A stretch of DNA of 64,000 bases, taken from Micavibrio_A sp040381535 (GTDB taxonomy: Bacteria > Pseudomonadota > Alphaproteobacteria > Micavibrionales > Micavibrionaceae). Location of the stretch: contig JBEIHF010000008.1 in NCBI GenBank assembly GCA_040381535.1, forward strand, positions 1 to 64,000, given 5' to 3'. Shown here one piece after another: positions 52,309-61,210 of the stretch (positions are counted from its first letter, which is position 1; the number at the start of each line of letters is the position of its first letter). The position numbers and the translations under genes are program-made. The notes under the pieces were generated by a model that did not search any database, was not told the origin of the DNA, and worked only from the letters and a program-made list of their open reading frames with translations.

Positions 52309-53077
52309 GGGAAAAACAGTTTTCATCACTGGCGGCACAGGCGGCATAGGCTCTCCGCTCGTACAAATGTTGCGTGGCGCAGGGGCGGTTGTAACCGTCT
52401 ATGATATAGAAAAAGAAGGCGATTTGGTCCAGAACACCGATAAAATCTGTGCGTATTTGCAAGATAATACACCTGATGTTCTCATCAACATGGCCGGATA
52501 TAATGATTTCAATTATTGTGAAAACCAGAACCTCAAGGCAATCATTGATCTCAACATGATGGTTCCGGTTCGTCTGTCGCAAGCAGTATTGCGCGCCATG
52601 AAGCATCGCGGATCCGGACATATTGTCAATATCGGCTCCATGACCGCGCTTATCCCCTTGCCGCATTTGACGGGCTATGTAACGGCCAAAGCAGGACTCA
52701 AAGGATTTTCGGATAGTTTGCGCCGTGAACTCGGCGGCACGAACATTGCCGTGACCTATGTTGTTCCACGTGCGGTTAAAACAGGTATGAACAGCGGTGT
52801 GCGTGCAGAAATAAATGAACGGACAAATGTGACGTATGACGATCCCCGCATTATCGCGCAAAAAATATTCAATGCGATAGAAGGCAGAAAAAAAGAAGTA
52901 CGCTTTGGATTTCCCGAACGGGTATTTGCCTTCATTAATGCGATATGCCCATCCATCATCGATCAGGGCCTTAAGAAAAATCGCCTGATCGGTGAAGAAC
53001 TTTTGAAATCAACCCAACCTATGAAGGAGACTTTTCATGAAAAAATATCTGTATCTGCTATCCGCTCTGCTGGTTAG
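52298..53077 (+). CDS. Short-chain dehydrogenase/reductase
   Basis: The 259-residue protein is a classical SDR with the cofactor motif FITGGTGGIGSPLVQML, NMAGYNDFNY in place of NNAG, catalytic Ser in NIGSMTALIPL and Tyr-Lys in YVTAKAGLKGF. The Asp after the second strand (VYDIE) suggests NAD(H) preference. It overlaps the diiron enzyme gene by 11 bp, and its 3' end overlaps the TPR gene by 41 bp, so all are co-translated. A reductive or oxidative tailoring step in the same pathway is inferred. Confidence 0.93.
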   Translation: MQLKGKTVFITGGTGGIGSPLVQMLRGAGAVVTVYDIEKEGDLVQNTDKICAYLQDNTPDVLINMAGYNDFNYCENQNLKAIIDLNMMVPVRLSQAVLRAMKHRGSGHIVNIGSMTALIPLPHLTGYVTAKAGLKGFSDSLRRELGGTNIAVTYVVPRAVKTGMNSGVRAEINERTNVTYDDPRIIAQKIFNAIEGRKKEVRFGFPERVFAFINAICPSIIDQGLKKNRLIGEELLKSTQPMKETFHEKISVSAIRSAG

Positions 53078-53756
53078 CGCGGCCATTCCTGCTTTTGCGC
53101 AAGTGGCAACCACGGCAACAGCGGCTCCTGCGGTTGCACCTGTAACCGATCCTGTCATTGAGCAAATCGCGGCCCTTCAACAAAGATGGGCGGAAATAAA
53201 ATACCAGATCCCTTCGGATGACGCGAAGATAGAGGCCATCCATGAACTTGAAGAGCAAGCGGCAAAAATTACTGTAGCCAATCCTTCACGCGCCGAACCA
53301 AAAATTTGGGAAGCCATTATTCTTTCGACGGATGCTGGAATCGTAAAAGGCATGTCGGCTTTATCGAAGGTCGAAAAAGCCAAAATACTTCTCGAGGCGG
53401 CCAATACTAATGATCCAAATGCCTTGGAAGGTTCTTCGCACACATCTTTGGGATCGTTGTATTATCAGGTCCCAGGTTGGCCCGTTGGATTTGGCGACAA
53501 TGAAAAGGCTGAAGAGCATTTGAAGATGGCCCTGCAGATCAATCCGGATGGGATAGACCCTAATTATTTTTATGGCGATTTCCTGCTCCATGACGATCGG
53601 CCGGACGAGGCCAAAACCTATCTGGAACGCGCTCTTATGGCCCCCGCCCGTCCTGGCCGTGAACTGGCCGATGCAGGCCGCCATCAGGAAATCAAGGTCG
53701 CTCTTGCCAAAGTGGAAGAAAAGTTGAAAAGTGCCAGCAAGAAAGAATTGAATTAA
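53037..53756 (+). CDS. Periplasmic TPR-containing protein of unknown function
   Basis: The 239-residue protein has a signal peptide (KYLYLLSALLVSAAIPAFA) and TPR-like helices in its second half, for example AEEHLKMALQINPDGIDPNY and AKTYLERALMAPA. The start at 53037 lies inside the SDR gene but follows a perfect AAGGAG, which decides it. Proteins of this kind appear as the exported partner in T_hemolysin/AMP-ligase clusters. A role in binding or sensing the product is speculative. Confidence 0.85.
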   Translation: MKKYLYLLSALLVSAAIPAFAQVATTATAAPAVAPVTDPVIEQIAALQQRWAEIKYQIPSDDAKIEAIHELEEQAAKITVANPSRAEPKIWEAIILSTDAGIVKGMSALSKVEKAKILLEAANTNDPNALEGSSHTSLGSLYYQVPGWPVGFGDNEKAEEHLKMALQINPDGIDPNYFYGDFLLHDDRPDEAKTYLERALMAPARPGRELADAGRHQEIKVALAKVEEKLKSASKKELN

Positions 53757-53771
53757 CAGTCACGGGTATAA

Positions 53772-54428
53772 ATGCGCCTTCTTCTTGTTGAAGACGACCG
53801 TCACCTTGGCAAAGCCACGGAGGAAGGACTGAAAGATTCCTTCGCCGTGGATTGGGTGCGTTCAGCGGAAGACGCACATAACGCTATTGCAACAACAAAA
53901 TACGACCTGATAGTACTCGACATTAACTTACCCGGGCAATCGGGATTGGACTTCCTGAAAGATGTTCGTAAAGCCAAGAACGCTATTCCCGTGCTTCTCC
54001 TCACAGCGCGCGATGCGGTTTTTCATCGCGTTGAGGGTCTGAATGCGGGCGCAGACGATTATCTCGTAAAGCCGTTCGATCTGGACGAGCTTCTTGCCCG
54101 CTGCGCCGCGCTCTTGCGAAGGGCTACCGGGCAAATAGAGCCAATTATAAAGGTCCATGATATCGCTTTTGAGCCCGCCACCGGTAAACTGGAACAGGCA
54201 GGAAATAACATAGTGCTTTCGGCTCGTGAACGCGCCATTTTCGACGTTCTGATCCACAACGTGGACCGTCCCGTCAGCAAATCCAAAATAGAAGAACGTA
54301 TCTATGATTGGGGATCGGAAAGCATCGAAAGCAACACCATCGAAGTGCATATTTCAGGCCTGCGGCGCAAACTTGGCCGCGATTTGATCAAGACACTGCG
54401 GGGTGTCGGGTATATGATCTGTTCATGA
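53772..54428 (+). CDS. OmpR-family response regulator
   Basis: The 218-residue protein has a receiver domain with the acidic pair near the start (LLVEDDRHLG), the phospho-acceptor Asp in LIVLDINLPGQSG and Lys in DDYLVKPFD, and a winged-helix DNA-binding domain ending in VHISGLRRKLG and TLRGVGYMI. It resembles QseB/PmrA-type regulators. Its gene lies 15 bp after the TPR gene and overlaps the kinase gene (ATGA), so the biosynthetic operon encodes its own two-component control. Confidence 0.95.
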   Translation: MRLLLVEDDRHLGKATEEGLKDSFAVDWVRSAEDAHNAIATTKYDLIVLDINLPGQSGLDFLKDVRKAKNAIPVLLLTARDAVFHRVEGLNAGADDYLVKPFDLDELLARCAALLRRATGQIEPIIKVHDIAFEPATGKLEQAGNNIVLSARERAIFDVLIHNVDRPVSKSKIEERIYDWGSESIESNTIEVHISGLRRKLGRDLIKTLRGVGYMICS

Positions 54429-55765
54429 GCGCACAAAATTATTCCATAAAAAAACGCCTGCTCCTATGGATCAGTATTCCCATCTTGATTGCATCGTTTC
54501 TAATCATGATTCTAGCCTTTCTTTTTTCATGGCATGAAATTGAAGAGGTTTATGATTCACAGCTGGTTCATACAGCTAAAACTCTTTTGCAATTGACCGA
54601 GCACGAGATCAACGAAACCCCCGGAGAACATCTATTTCTAGGCAATGAAAATCCCAACCTTAAACACAATTACGAAAACAAAACTGCCTTTCGTATATGG
54701 CGGGGCGATATGCTGGTCCTGCAATCGGTAAAAGCGGCAGAGTTTCCGGCCATAGAGGCCCCATCAGGCTTTTCAAACCAAACGATTGATGGAAAACCTT
54801 GGCGCTTTTTCGTTTTTATCGATGCGGCAAAAAACCTGCGTATTGAAACTTCGGAACGCTATGCAATACGTTATGAACTGATCACCCAGCTCATGGTCAG
54901 CCTTGCTATCCCCATGGGCATTCTTATTCCATCCCTTTTGACGATTGTCTGGATTGGGATTCGCAAAAGCCTAAAGCCACTTGTAGTACTTTCCCGCGCC
55001 GTTGACACGCGCGATACAGACGACTTGAGCCCGATTGACGGCAAAGATGTGCCGGTGGAGGTAACACCGCTTGTGCATGCCCTTAACAGGCTTTTTTTCC
55101 GCATTTCCGATAGTTTCCGCAAAGAGCGTGAATTCACCGACCACGCCGCGCATGAGCTTCGTACACCTCTGGCTGCCATGAAAACACAAACACAGGTCTT
55201 GATGAAAAAGGCAGATGCCATGCCGGAATGCCGTAATGGGCTGGAAAACCTTAACGCAACAATTGACCGCTCCACGCATCTTTTGGAACAACTCTTATCC
55301 CTCGCACGCCTTCAGAATGAAAATTTTCCCTTATCGGAAATAAGCATTTCTGAGTGCGTTGCAGATTCTGTTTCCGATATCAAGGAAAAGGCAAAAAGAA
55401 AAAACCAGGTTCTTGATATCTCCGTAGCCGAAAACGTGATCATAAGGGGCCATAACGATTCCCTTTATATTCTGATCAAAAACCTTCTCGACAATGCGGT
55501 AAAATATACTCCGTCTAATGGAAAAATTTCTGTCATACTCGGCAAAAATGCAAAGTTGCAGGTTTACGATACAGGCCCCGGGATTGCAGATATTGATAAA
55601 CAACGTGTTTTCCAACGTTTTGTCCGCGCCGATAAATCAGGACAAACAGGCAGCGGGCTTGGCCTATCCATCGCCCAATGGATTGCGAACGCACACGGCA
55701 CAACCCTTTCTTTAAAAGACAACAAACCCAACGGACTTGTTGTAGAACTGGATTTCAAGACATGA
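54425..55765 (+). CDS. Sensor histidine kinase
   Basis: The protein has 446 residues from the ATG at 54425. It has an N-terminal transmembrane helix (LLLWISIPILIASFLIMILA), a periplasmic sensor region of about 110 residues, a second helix (IPMGILIPSLLTIVWIGI), a HAMP-like segment, the phospho-acceptor His in AAHELRTPLAAMKTQ, and the ATPase motifs LLDNAVKYT, VYDTGPGI and GSGLGLSIA. It pairs with the preceding regulator and overlaps both neighbours by 4 bp. Its periplasmic domain is of the short two_component_sensor type, so the signal could be the operon's product. Confidence 0.95.
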   Translation: MSAQNYSIKKRLLLWISIPILIASFLIMILAFLFSWHEIEEVYDSQLVHTAKTLLQLTEHEINETPGEHLFLGNENPNLKHNYENKTAFRIWRGDMLVLQSVKAAEFPAIEAPSGFSNQTIDGKPWRFFVFIDAAKNLRIETSERYAIRYELITQLMVSLAIPMGILIPSLLTIVWIGIRKSLKPLVVLSRAVDTRDTDDLSPIDGKDVPVEVTPLVHALNRLFFRISDSFRKEREFTDHAAHELRTPLAAMKTQTQVLMKKADAMPECRNGLENLNATIDRSTHLLEQLLSLARLQNENFPLSEISISECVADSVSDIKEKAKRKNQVLDISVAENVIIRGHNDSLYILIKNLLDNAVKYTPSNGKISVILGKNAKLQVYDTGPGIADIDKQRVFQRFVRADKSGQTGSGLGLSIAQWIANAHGTTLSLKDNKPNGLVVELDFKT

Positions 55766-56145
55766 AAACAATGCACGGAATTGCTGTTGCGGGTGCCTTG
55801 CTGGGGCTCACATCCGTGGCGATGGGCGCGTCAGAAGACCATCTGCTCACGGGTAAATTGACCCCTAAAACCGCCGAAAGATTCGATATAGCTCTCTATT
55901 ACCATCAGTTATATGCCGTCCTGATTTTTGTCATGGCGGCATTCGGAGCAAAAGAACCGCCTGAAAAAATCTACAGCCTTGCCTGCGTTTTGTTTTTGGT
56001 GGGAATCATTATTTTCAGCGGGAGTCTTTATGCGAGTCTCTGGATTGATCTCGGGCCGCTCGCCCTTGGCACGCCTGTGGGAGGCATGATGCTTATGAGT
56101 GGATGGATTATGGCCGGATTTTCTTTTTTAAAGAAATCCCTCTAG
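55762..56145 (+). CDS. DUF423 family small membrane protein
   Basis: The 127-residue protein has four hydrophobic segments and the DUF423 (YgdD) pattern: an N-terminal GIAVAGALLGLTSVAMGA, the mid-protein FDIALYYHQLYAVLIF, and IIFSGSLYASLWI followed by TPVGGMMLMSGWIMAGFSF. The start ATG overlaps the kinase stop. The function of the family is unknown. It converges with the VIT-family gene; the two genes overlap by 4 bp. Confidence 0.88.
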   Translation: MKTMHGIAVAGALLGLTSVAMGASEDHLLTGKLTPKTAERFDIALYYHQLYAVLIFVMAAFGAKEPPEKIYSLACVLFLVGIIIFSGSLYASLWIDLGPLALGTPVGGMMLMSGWIMAGFSFLKKSL

Positions 56146-56852
56146 GAAACTACAACGCCCATAATATGCCCGATCAAAGCACTGAAACCCATCGCCACTG
56201 CGCCCCAGAACATCACGCGCACGGCTGGTTTTATCGGTGATGCTCCGCCTGTCTTTGCCGCAAAGGCCCCAAGGGCACCCAGCAAAACAATACAAAACAC
56301 CGATGAAACAGGGACGAAAGAGGACATCGGAATAATAAAGGCCGCGGCTACCGGAAATATTGCACCGATACAAAATGCTATGGCAGAGGCAAAGGCGGCT
56401 TGAAGCGGGCGCGACGTCGTAACTTCGGATATGCCCAGCTCTTCCCGCGCATGCACGCCCAGAGCATCTTTTTTCATCATCTGCGACGCAATTTCTCGTG
56501 CCAAGGATTTTTCTACCCCGCGCCCGACATAAATTTCAGCGAGTTCATCAAGCTCCGCTTCGGGCATATCGACCAATTCCTTGCTCTCGCGCGCAAGGTC
56601 GGCCTGTTCAAGATCCGCCTGTGAACTTACCGACACATATTCACCGGCGGCCATCGACATGGCACCCGCGACAAGCCCCGTGATCCCTGCAATAGCAAGA
56701 TGACTCTGCGAAGCTTCGGCGGAAGCAATGCCTATGACGAGACTGGAGACGGAGATAATCCCATCATTCGCGCCCAGAACCGCCGCGCGCAACCACCCCG
56801 TGCGGTGCACGTAATGACGTTCGTTGTGTTTATAGATAAGGCGGGGCTTCAT
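56142..56852 (-). CDS. VIT1/CCC1-family transporter (Fe2+/Mn2+)
   Basis: From the ATG at 56852 the protein has 236 residues. It opens with HNERHYVHRTGWLRAAVLGANDG, the hallmark of the VIT1/CCC1 family, followed by VSSLVIGIASAEAS and the Gly/Met-rich GLVAGAMSMAAGEYVSVSSQ. A Glu-rich cytoplasmic metal-binding helix region and three C-terminal membrane helices come next. Homologues transport iron or manganese out of the cytosol. The frame is open upstream to 56906, but the longer start adds a non-conserved leader. Confidence 0.92.
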   Translation of the reverse strand: MKPRLIYKHNERHYVHRTGWLRAAVLGANDGIISVSSLVIGIASAEASQSHLAIAGITGLVAGAMSMAAGEYVSVSSQADLEQADLARESKELVDMPEAELDELAEIYVGRGVEKSLAREIASQMMKKDALGVHAREELGISEVTTSRPLQAAFASAIAFCIGAIFPVAAAFIIPMSSFVPVSSVFCIVLLGALGAFAAKTGGASPIKPAVRVMFWGAVAMGFSALIGHIMGVVVS

Positions 56853-57082
56853 AAGACATACTAGTATGGTAGGCATGTGATTGATAGGTTCGTCTGTCTG
56901 GCACATGCCCTTACTGCGAAAAAATCCGGCAGAACTGCGAGGTTTTGAGGGAAGTTTTCCCAGGTGTGTGACAAAGGGAGTATTAGATGGCTGTGCTTGC
57001 GGTCATCCTATAACTATTCTCTCCCTAGATAATGTAAATTTAACATAATTTAAACCCCGCACGGTAACTATTTGATCCGCAC

Positions 57083-57811
57083 CTACCCTCTTGGTCTTAA
57101 TGTGCTCCTTCCGCCGTCGACACGCATGATTTGTCCCGTGACCCAACCGGATTCAGACCCCATCAAATATTGCGCCATCGCGCCAATATCGTCCGATGTT
57201 CCGAGCCTCGGCACCGGATGCATTTTTTCTATCGACTCCCTCATTTGGGGGGACGATGTGAACGGTCTTGCCAGAGCTGTATCAGTCAGACTGGGGGCGA
57301 TGACGTTAACCCTCACCTGCCCTGCCCACTCCGCCGCAAGGGATTTGGCCAGCCCCTCGATCGCGCCTTTGGCTGCGCCGATTACCGTGTGATTTACAAA
57401 TCCCTGATACGTTACAATCGATGAAAACAAAACCACGCTGCCTTGCCCTGCCTTCAAAGGCTTTTCCAGCAGACGGAGCGCGCGCACGGCCCCAAGAACA
57501 TTCACCTCGAAAGCTTTTGTAAAATGTTCGTCCCTGCTTGCCTTCAAGGGCATAAGATCTATTGATCCTATGCAATATGCCAATGCATGAACCGGCTTAG
57601 CTTCGGAAAAATCCGAAAGGGCGGCTTCTATGCTCGCCGGATTGGTAACATCTACAGGCATGATCTTTTTTGCGCTTACCCGAAGATTTTCCGATGCCTT
57701 GTCGGGGTCTTGCATGGTGGCATAAACATCATAACCGGCCTTGGCAAATCTAAGGGTTATATTTTCGCCTATTCCGCCGTTGGCCCCCATTATAATAACA
57801 TTTGATTTCAT
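57083..57811 (-). CDS. SDR-family protein lacking the catalytic tyrosine
   Basis: The protein (242 residues from the ATG at 57811, which follows AAAGGA) has the SDR cofactor motif VIIMGANGGIGENITL, a VLFSSIVTYQ strand with Ser, and APSLTDTAL. At the YxxxK position it reads IGAAK, so the catalytic Tyr is replaced by Ile. Related SDRs near COG2907/cyclopropane synthase clusters show the same change, as I recall. The family may therefore bind a cofactor or ligand without the classic chemistry. It is divergent from the response-regulator gene that heads the lipid operon. Confidence 0.9.
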   Translation of the reverse strand: MKSNVIIMGANGGIGENITLRFAKAGYDVYATMQDPDKASENLRVSAKKIMPVDVTNPASIEAALSDFSEAKPVHALAYCIGSIDLMPLKASRDEHFTKAFEVNVLGAVRALRLLEKPLKAGQGSVVLFSSIVTYQGFVNHTVIGAAKGAIEGLAKSLAAEWAGQVRVNVIAPSLTDTALARPFTSSPQMRESIEKMHPVPRLGTSDDIGAMAQYLMGSESGWVTGQIMRVDGGRSTLRPRG

Positions 57812-57961
57812 GGTCCGATCCTTTGCTGACGGCACAATCTAGCACGCTAGGCCAGCCCTCAAAAAATTACAAAAAATTCATAAAACAAAAATAAGCTTAT
57901 CAAAGCCTTGGGATACTGTGTAATCTGATGGTTAATTCCAACAAAAATTTAAGTAGCGAAT

Positions 57962-58642
57962 ATGCGATTGTTGATTGTTGAAGACGAACCGGAAGTATTG
58001 TCCTACATCGTCAAGGGAATGAAAGAGGCAGGGCATACTGCGGATACGGCCACGAATGGCAAAAACGGGCTCTTCCTTGCGACTACGGAACAATATGATT
58101 TGCTGATTATAGACAGGATGATGCCGGAGCTTGACGGACTGACTGTTATCAAAACTTTACGCGGCGCAGGAAACAATATGCCTGTTCTCATACTTAGCGC
58201 ACTAGGCGAAGTGGACGACAGAGTAAAAGGTTTACGGTCGGGCGGGGATGATTATCTTGTCAAACCTTTTGCCTTCGCAGAACTTCTGGCACGATCAGAA
58301 ATTTTGGCACGGCGCGCGCAAAACGGTATGACATCTGGGGACACATCTTTGTTTGCAGGCGACCTTATGCTCAATCTTCTCTCCCGTAAGGTCACGCGCG
58401 GACAACATGAGATAGAACTGCAAACACGGGAATTCAAACTTTTGGAATATCTACTCCGCCACAAAGGACAGGTTGTTACGCGTACCATGCTGTTGGAACA
58501 TGTATGGGATTATCATTTTGACCCTCAGACCAATGTTATTGATGTTCATATTTCCCGATTGCGCCGCAAGATCGATGAAAGTTCTCATACGTCGTTGATT
58601 CAGACCGTGCGCGGCGCCGGTTATATCATTCAGGACGTATAG
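57962..58642 (+). CDS. OmpR-family response regulator (lipid operon)
   Basis: The 226-residue protein has a receiver domain (LLIVEDEPEVLSYIVKG, phospho-Asp in LLIIDRMMPELDG, Lys in DDYLVKPFA) and a winged-helix effector domain with FKLLEYLLRHKGQVVTRTML and NVIDVHISRLRRKID. It resembles CusR/IrlR-type regulators. The kinase gene follows 2 bp later, and the lipid-modification genes continue on the same strand, so it probably controls them. Confidence 0.95.
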   Translation: MRLLIVEDEPEVLSYIVKGMKEAGHTADTATNGKNGLFLATTEQYDLLIIDRMMPELDGLTVIKTLRGAGNNMPVLILSALGEVDDRVKGLRSGGDDYLVKPFAFAELLARSEILARRAQNGMTSGDTSLFAGDLMLNLLSRKVTRGQHEIELQTREFKLLEYLLRHKGQVVTRTMLLEHVWDYHFDPQTNVIDVHISRLRRKIDESSHTSLIQTVRGAGYIIQDV

Positions 58643-58644
58643 TC

Positions 58645-59916
58645 ATGATTTCGGGCCGCCGATATATAAAAAGCTCAAGCTTCGTGATGGCGATGCTTTT
58701 CACTATCTTGTGTGGCGCTGCGGCGTTATCACTAGGATATTTTATCAATTATTTCGCACAAGGGCATTTTGCACAAAGCACCGAAGCTGTACTCGATTCT
58801 GAAATCCGCTATATCGAAGGCTTGCCCGATCTTTCTGCCATTCCGGAGAATACGCAAAGAATTTACATTCCTTTGGATAAGAACAACTCAATTCCAGATG
58901 GTATAAATCCCGAAACTTCCACCTTGCGCGAAGGCATACTAGTGTTTGACTATCCGCAAGGCGGGCCTCGCTACGCCGCGAAAATACATAAATTTGAAAA
59001 CGGGCAAAGCCTCCTCATAGGTTATGACATTACTGACATCGCCCATGATTTTCGTTTCATGCAGATCATCGGAATTGCCAGCATCGTTTTCGTTATGATT
59101 GTGGTTTTTGCCAGTTATCTGATCAGCGTCTTCGTTGTAAGCGAAACCAATAAAATTGCGAATACCGCCCGCGATATTATAAAAACAGGAGATTTATCAA
59201 GACGCATTGATATCGGATCACGCTGGGATGATCTCGGAAATATGGCCACGGTTTTGAATATGCTGCTCTCACGTATAGAGCAGCTTATGACGGGTGTGCG
59301 TCAGGTTTCGGATAATATCGCACATGATTTGAGAACACCTCTTACCCGCCTTCGACAAAAAATTGAATCGGCACACGGGGGGAGGCAGGAAGAGCTTTTG
59401 AAAGAGGCCGACCACCTTCTTTCGACCTTCAATGCGCTTTTGCGGATTTCGCGCATTGAAACCGAAAAACAACGTAGCCGTTTTCAAAAACTGGATCTTC
59501 AAAATGTCTTGCAGGATGTTATCGATTTTTATGAACCTCTGGCCGAAGAAAAATCCATTTCTATGGCTGTCGACCTGCAGGGCGCAAACTTTGAAGGGGA
59601 TCGTGACCTGCTTTTCCAAGCCTTTGCCAATATTCTCGACAACGCTTTGAAATACACCCCTGTGGGGGGAATAATCCGCATATCCCTGCATCGTACAGAT
59701 GCGCGGATTTCCATAGAGATTAAGGATAGCGGTCCGGGCGTTCCCGATAAAGATCTGACCAAGATTTTCGAACGCTTCTACCGCAGCGAAGAAAGCCGCA
59801 GTACAGCAGGAACAGGGCTGGGGTTGAGCCTTGTTGCGGCGGTGGTGGAGTTGCATCACGGGACAGTAAAGGCAGAAAATTCGGCCGACGGGTTTAGGAT
59901 TATTACGATTTTGTAA
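58645..59916 (+). CDS. Sensor histidine kinase (lipid operon)
   Basis: The 423-residue protein has two transmembrane helices (about 14-36 and 140-165) flanking a periplasmic domain of about 100 residues and a HAMP segment (NTARDIIKTGDLSRRIDIG). The His motif is IAHDLRTPLTRLRQ, and the ATPase motifs are ILDNALKYTPVGG, DSGPGVPDKDL and AGTGLGLSLV. It is paired with the preceding regulator. The gap to the flavoprotein gene is 46 bp with no terminator seen. Confidence 0.95.
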   Translation: MISGRRYIKSSSFVMAMLFTILCGAAALSLGYFINYFAQGHFAQSTEAVLDSEIRYIEGLPDLSAIPENTQRIYIPLDKNNSIPDGINPETSTLREGILVFDYPQGGPRYAAKIHKFENGQSLLIGYDITDIAHDFRFMQIIGIASIVFVMIVVFASYLISVFVVSETNKIANTARDIIKTGDLSRRIDIGSRWDDLGNMATVLNMLLSRIEQLMTGVRQVSDNIAHDLRTPLTRLRQKIESAHGGRQEELLKEADHLLSTFNALLRISRIETEKQRSRFQKLDLQNVLQDVIDFYEPLAEEKSISMAVDLQGANFEGDRDLLFQAFANILDNALKYTPVGGIIRISLHRTDARISIEIKDSGPGVPDKDLTKIFERFYRSEESRSTAGTGLGLSLVAAVVELHHGTVKAENSADGFRIITIL

Positions 59917-59962
59917 TGATCGGGCCATAGACGGGTAAAGGCACATCCCTCATCATGGGACC

Positions 59963-61210
59963 ATGAAAATCGCAATAATCGGTGCCGGAATTTCAGGGTT
60001 GGGTGCGGCTTGGCTCCTCCGGCAGCAACACGACATCACCGTTTTCGAAAAAAACGATTATATCGGCGGCCATAGCCGGACTATCGACGTTAAGACGCGC
60101 GACGGAAACGTTCCGGTCGATACGGGGTTCATCGTTTTCAATGATTGGAATTATCCTAACCTGTTTGGATTGTTCGACACAATCGGGGTTCCGTATGAAA
60201 AAAGCGATATGTCCTTTGGCGTGAGTGTAGGTAACGGCTTTCTGGAATACAGTTCGCACGGATTGTTTGCGCAGAAAAAAAACTTCTTCCGCCCCTCTTA
60301 TTGGAGGATGATTTTCGATGTATTGCGCTTCAACAAGCAGGCAGAACGGTTTTTAGAAAAAGATCCGTCCTTCACGCTACGGCAGTGCCTCGACGAATTA
60401 AAGATGGGTGATTGGTTCCGTCGCTATTACCTTCTGGCTATGGGGGCCGCCATATGGAGCTGCCCAATCAGCACTATTCTGGATTTTCCTGCAGCCACCT
60501 ATATACGTTTTTTTAAAAACCACGGCCTGCTCAACATCAATCATCGCCCGCAATGGTATACGGTTAAAGGTGGAAGCCGTGAGTATGTTAATCGCCTGAT
60601 CGAGGATTTCAGCGACCGGATATATACAGGAATTTCAATTCAGAAAGTTATCTCCCATCAAAACCAGGCGAAATTGATAGATGAGGACGGCGGCGAGCAT
60701 TTCTTCGATCAGGTCATTTTCGCATGCCACCCCGATGAAGCGATGGGAATGATCAAAAACCCTGTTCCGGAACTTGCATCCTTACTCGCGAGCTTTAGCT
60801 ATCAGGAAAACAGAATTGTTGTACACAGTGATGAAAGTTTTATGCCATCGTGCCGCAAATGCTGGGCAAGCTGGATTTACCTCAATGATACTTCCAAGCA
60901 AGACAAACCTGAAGTTTCCTTAAGTTACTGGATGAACAATCTACAGCCATTGAAAACCTCCACACCCGTCTTTGTAACACTCAACCCATCGCGTATGCCG
61001 AAACCTTCGCTTGTTCATGACGAACATGTCTTTCACCATCCGGTGTTCAATGAGGCGGCTATACGCGCACAAGGGAAAATTGATTCCATACAAGGCGCCC
61101 ACGGCCTGTGGTTCTGCGGAGCCTATCAGCGCCACGGATTTCATGAAGACGGCTTATGGAGCGCGGTGAATGTTGCACGTAAACTGGGAGCGGCCATCCC
61201 ATGGGAATGA
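59963..61210 (+). CDS. FAD-dependent oxidoreductase (COG2907 family)
   Basis: The 415-residue protein is an amine-oxidase-like flavoprotein with the dinucleotide motif IAIIGAGISGLGAAWLL at residues 3-19, EKNDYIGGHSRT for the FAD ribose, and the C-terminal LWFCGAYQRHGFHEDGLWSA that closes the FAD site. COG2907 proteins are constantly found with DUF1365 and cyclopropane-synthase genes. In Rhodobacter such genes have been linked to methylated and furan fatty acid synthesis. A fatty-acyl desaturation step is therefore plausible. The gene overlaps DUF1365 by 10 bp. Confidence 0.93.
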   Translation: MKIAIIGAGISGLGAAWLLRQQHDITVFEKNDYIGGHSRTIDVKTRDGNVPVDTGFIVFNDWNYPNLFGLFDTIGVPYEKSDMSFGVSVGNGFLEYSSHGLFAQKKNFFRPSYWRMIFDVLRFNKQAERFLEKDPSFTLRQCLDELKMGDWFRRYYLLAMGAAIWSCPISTILDFPAATYIRFFKNHGLLNINHRPQWYTVKGGSREYVNRLIEDFSDRIYTGISIQKVISHQNQAKLIDEDGGEHFFDQVIFACHPDEAMGMIKNPVPELASLLASFSYQENRIVVHSDESFMPSCRKCWASWIYLNDTSKQDKPEVSLSYWMNNLQPLKTSTPVFVTLNPSRMPKPSLVHDEHVFHHPVFNEAAIRAQGKIDSIQGAHGLWFCGAYQRHGFHEDGLWSAVNVARKLGAAIPWE

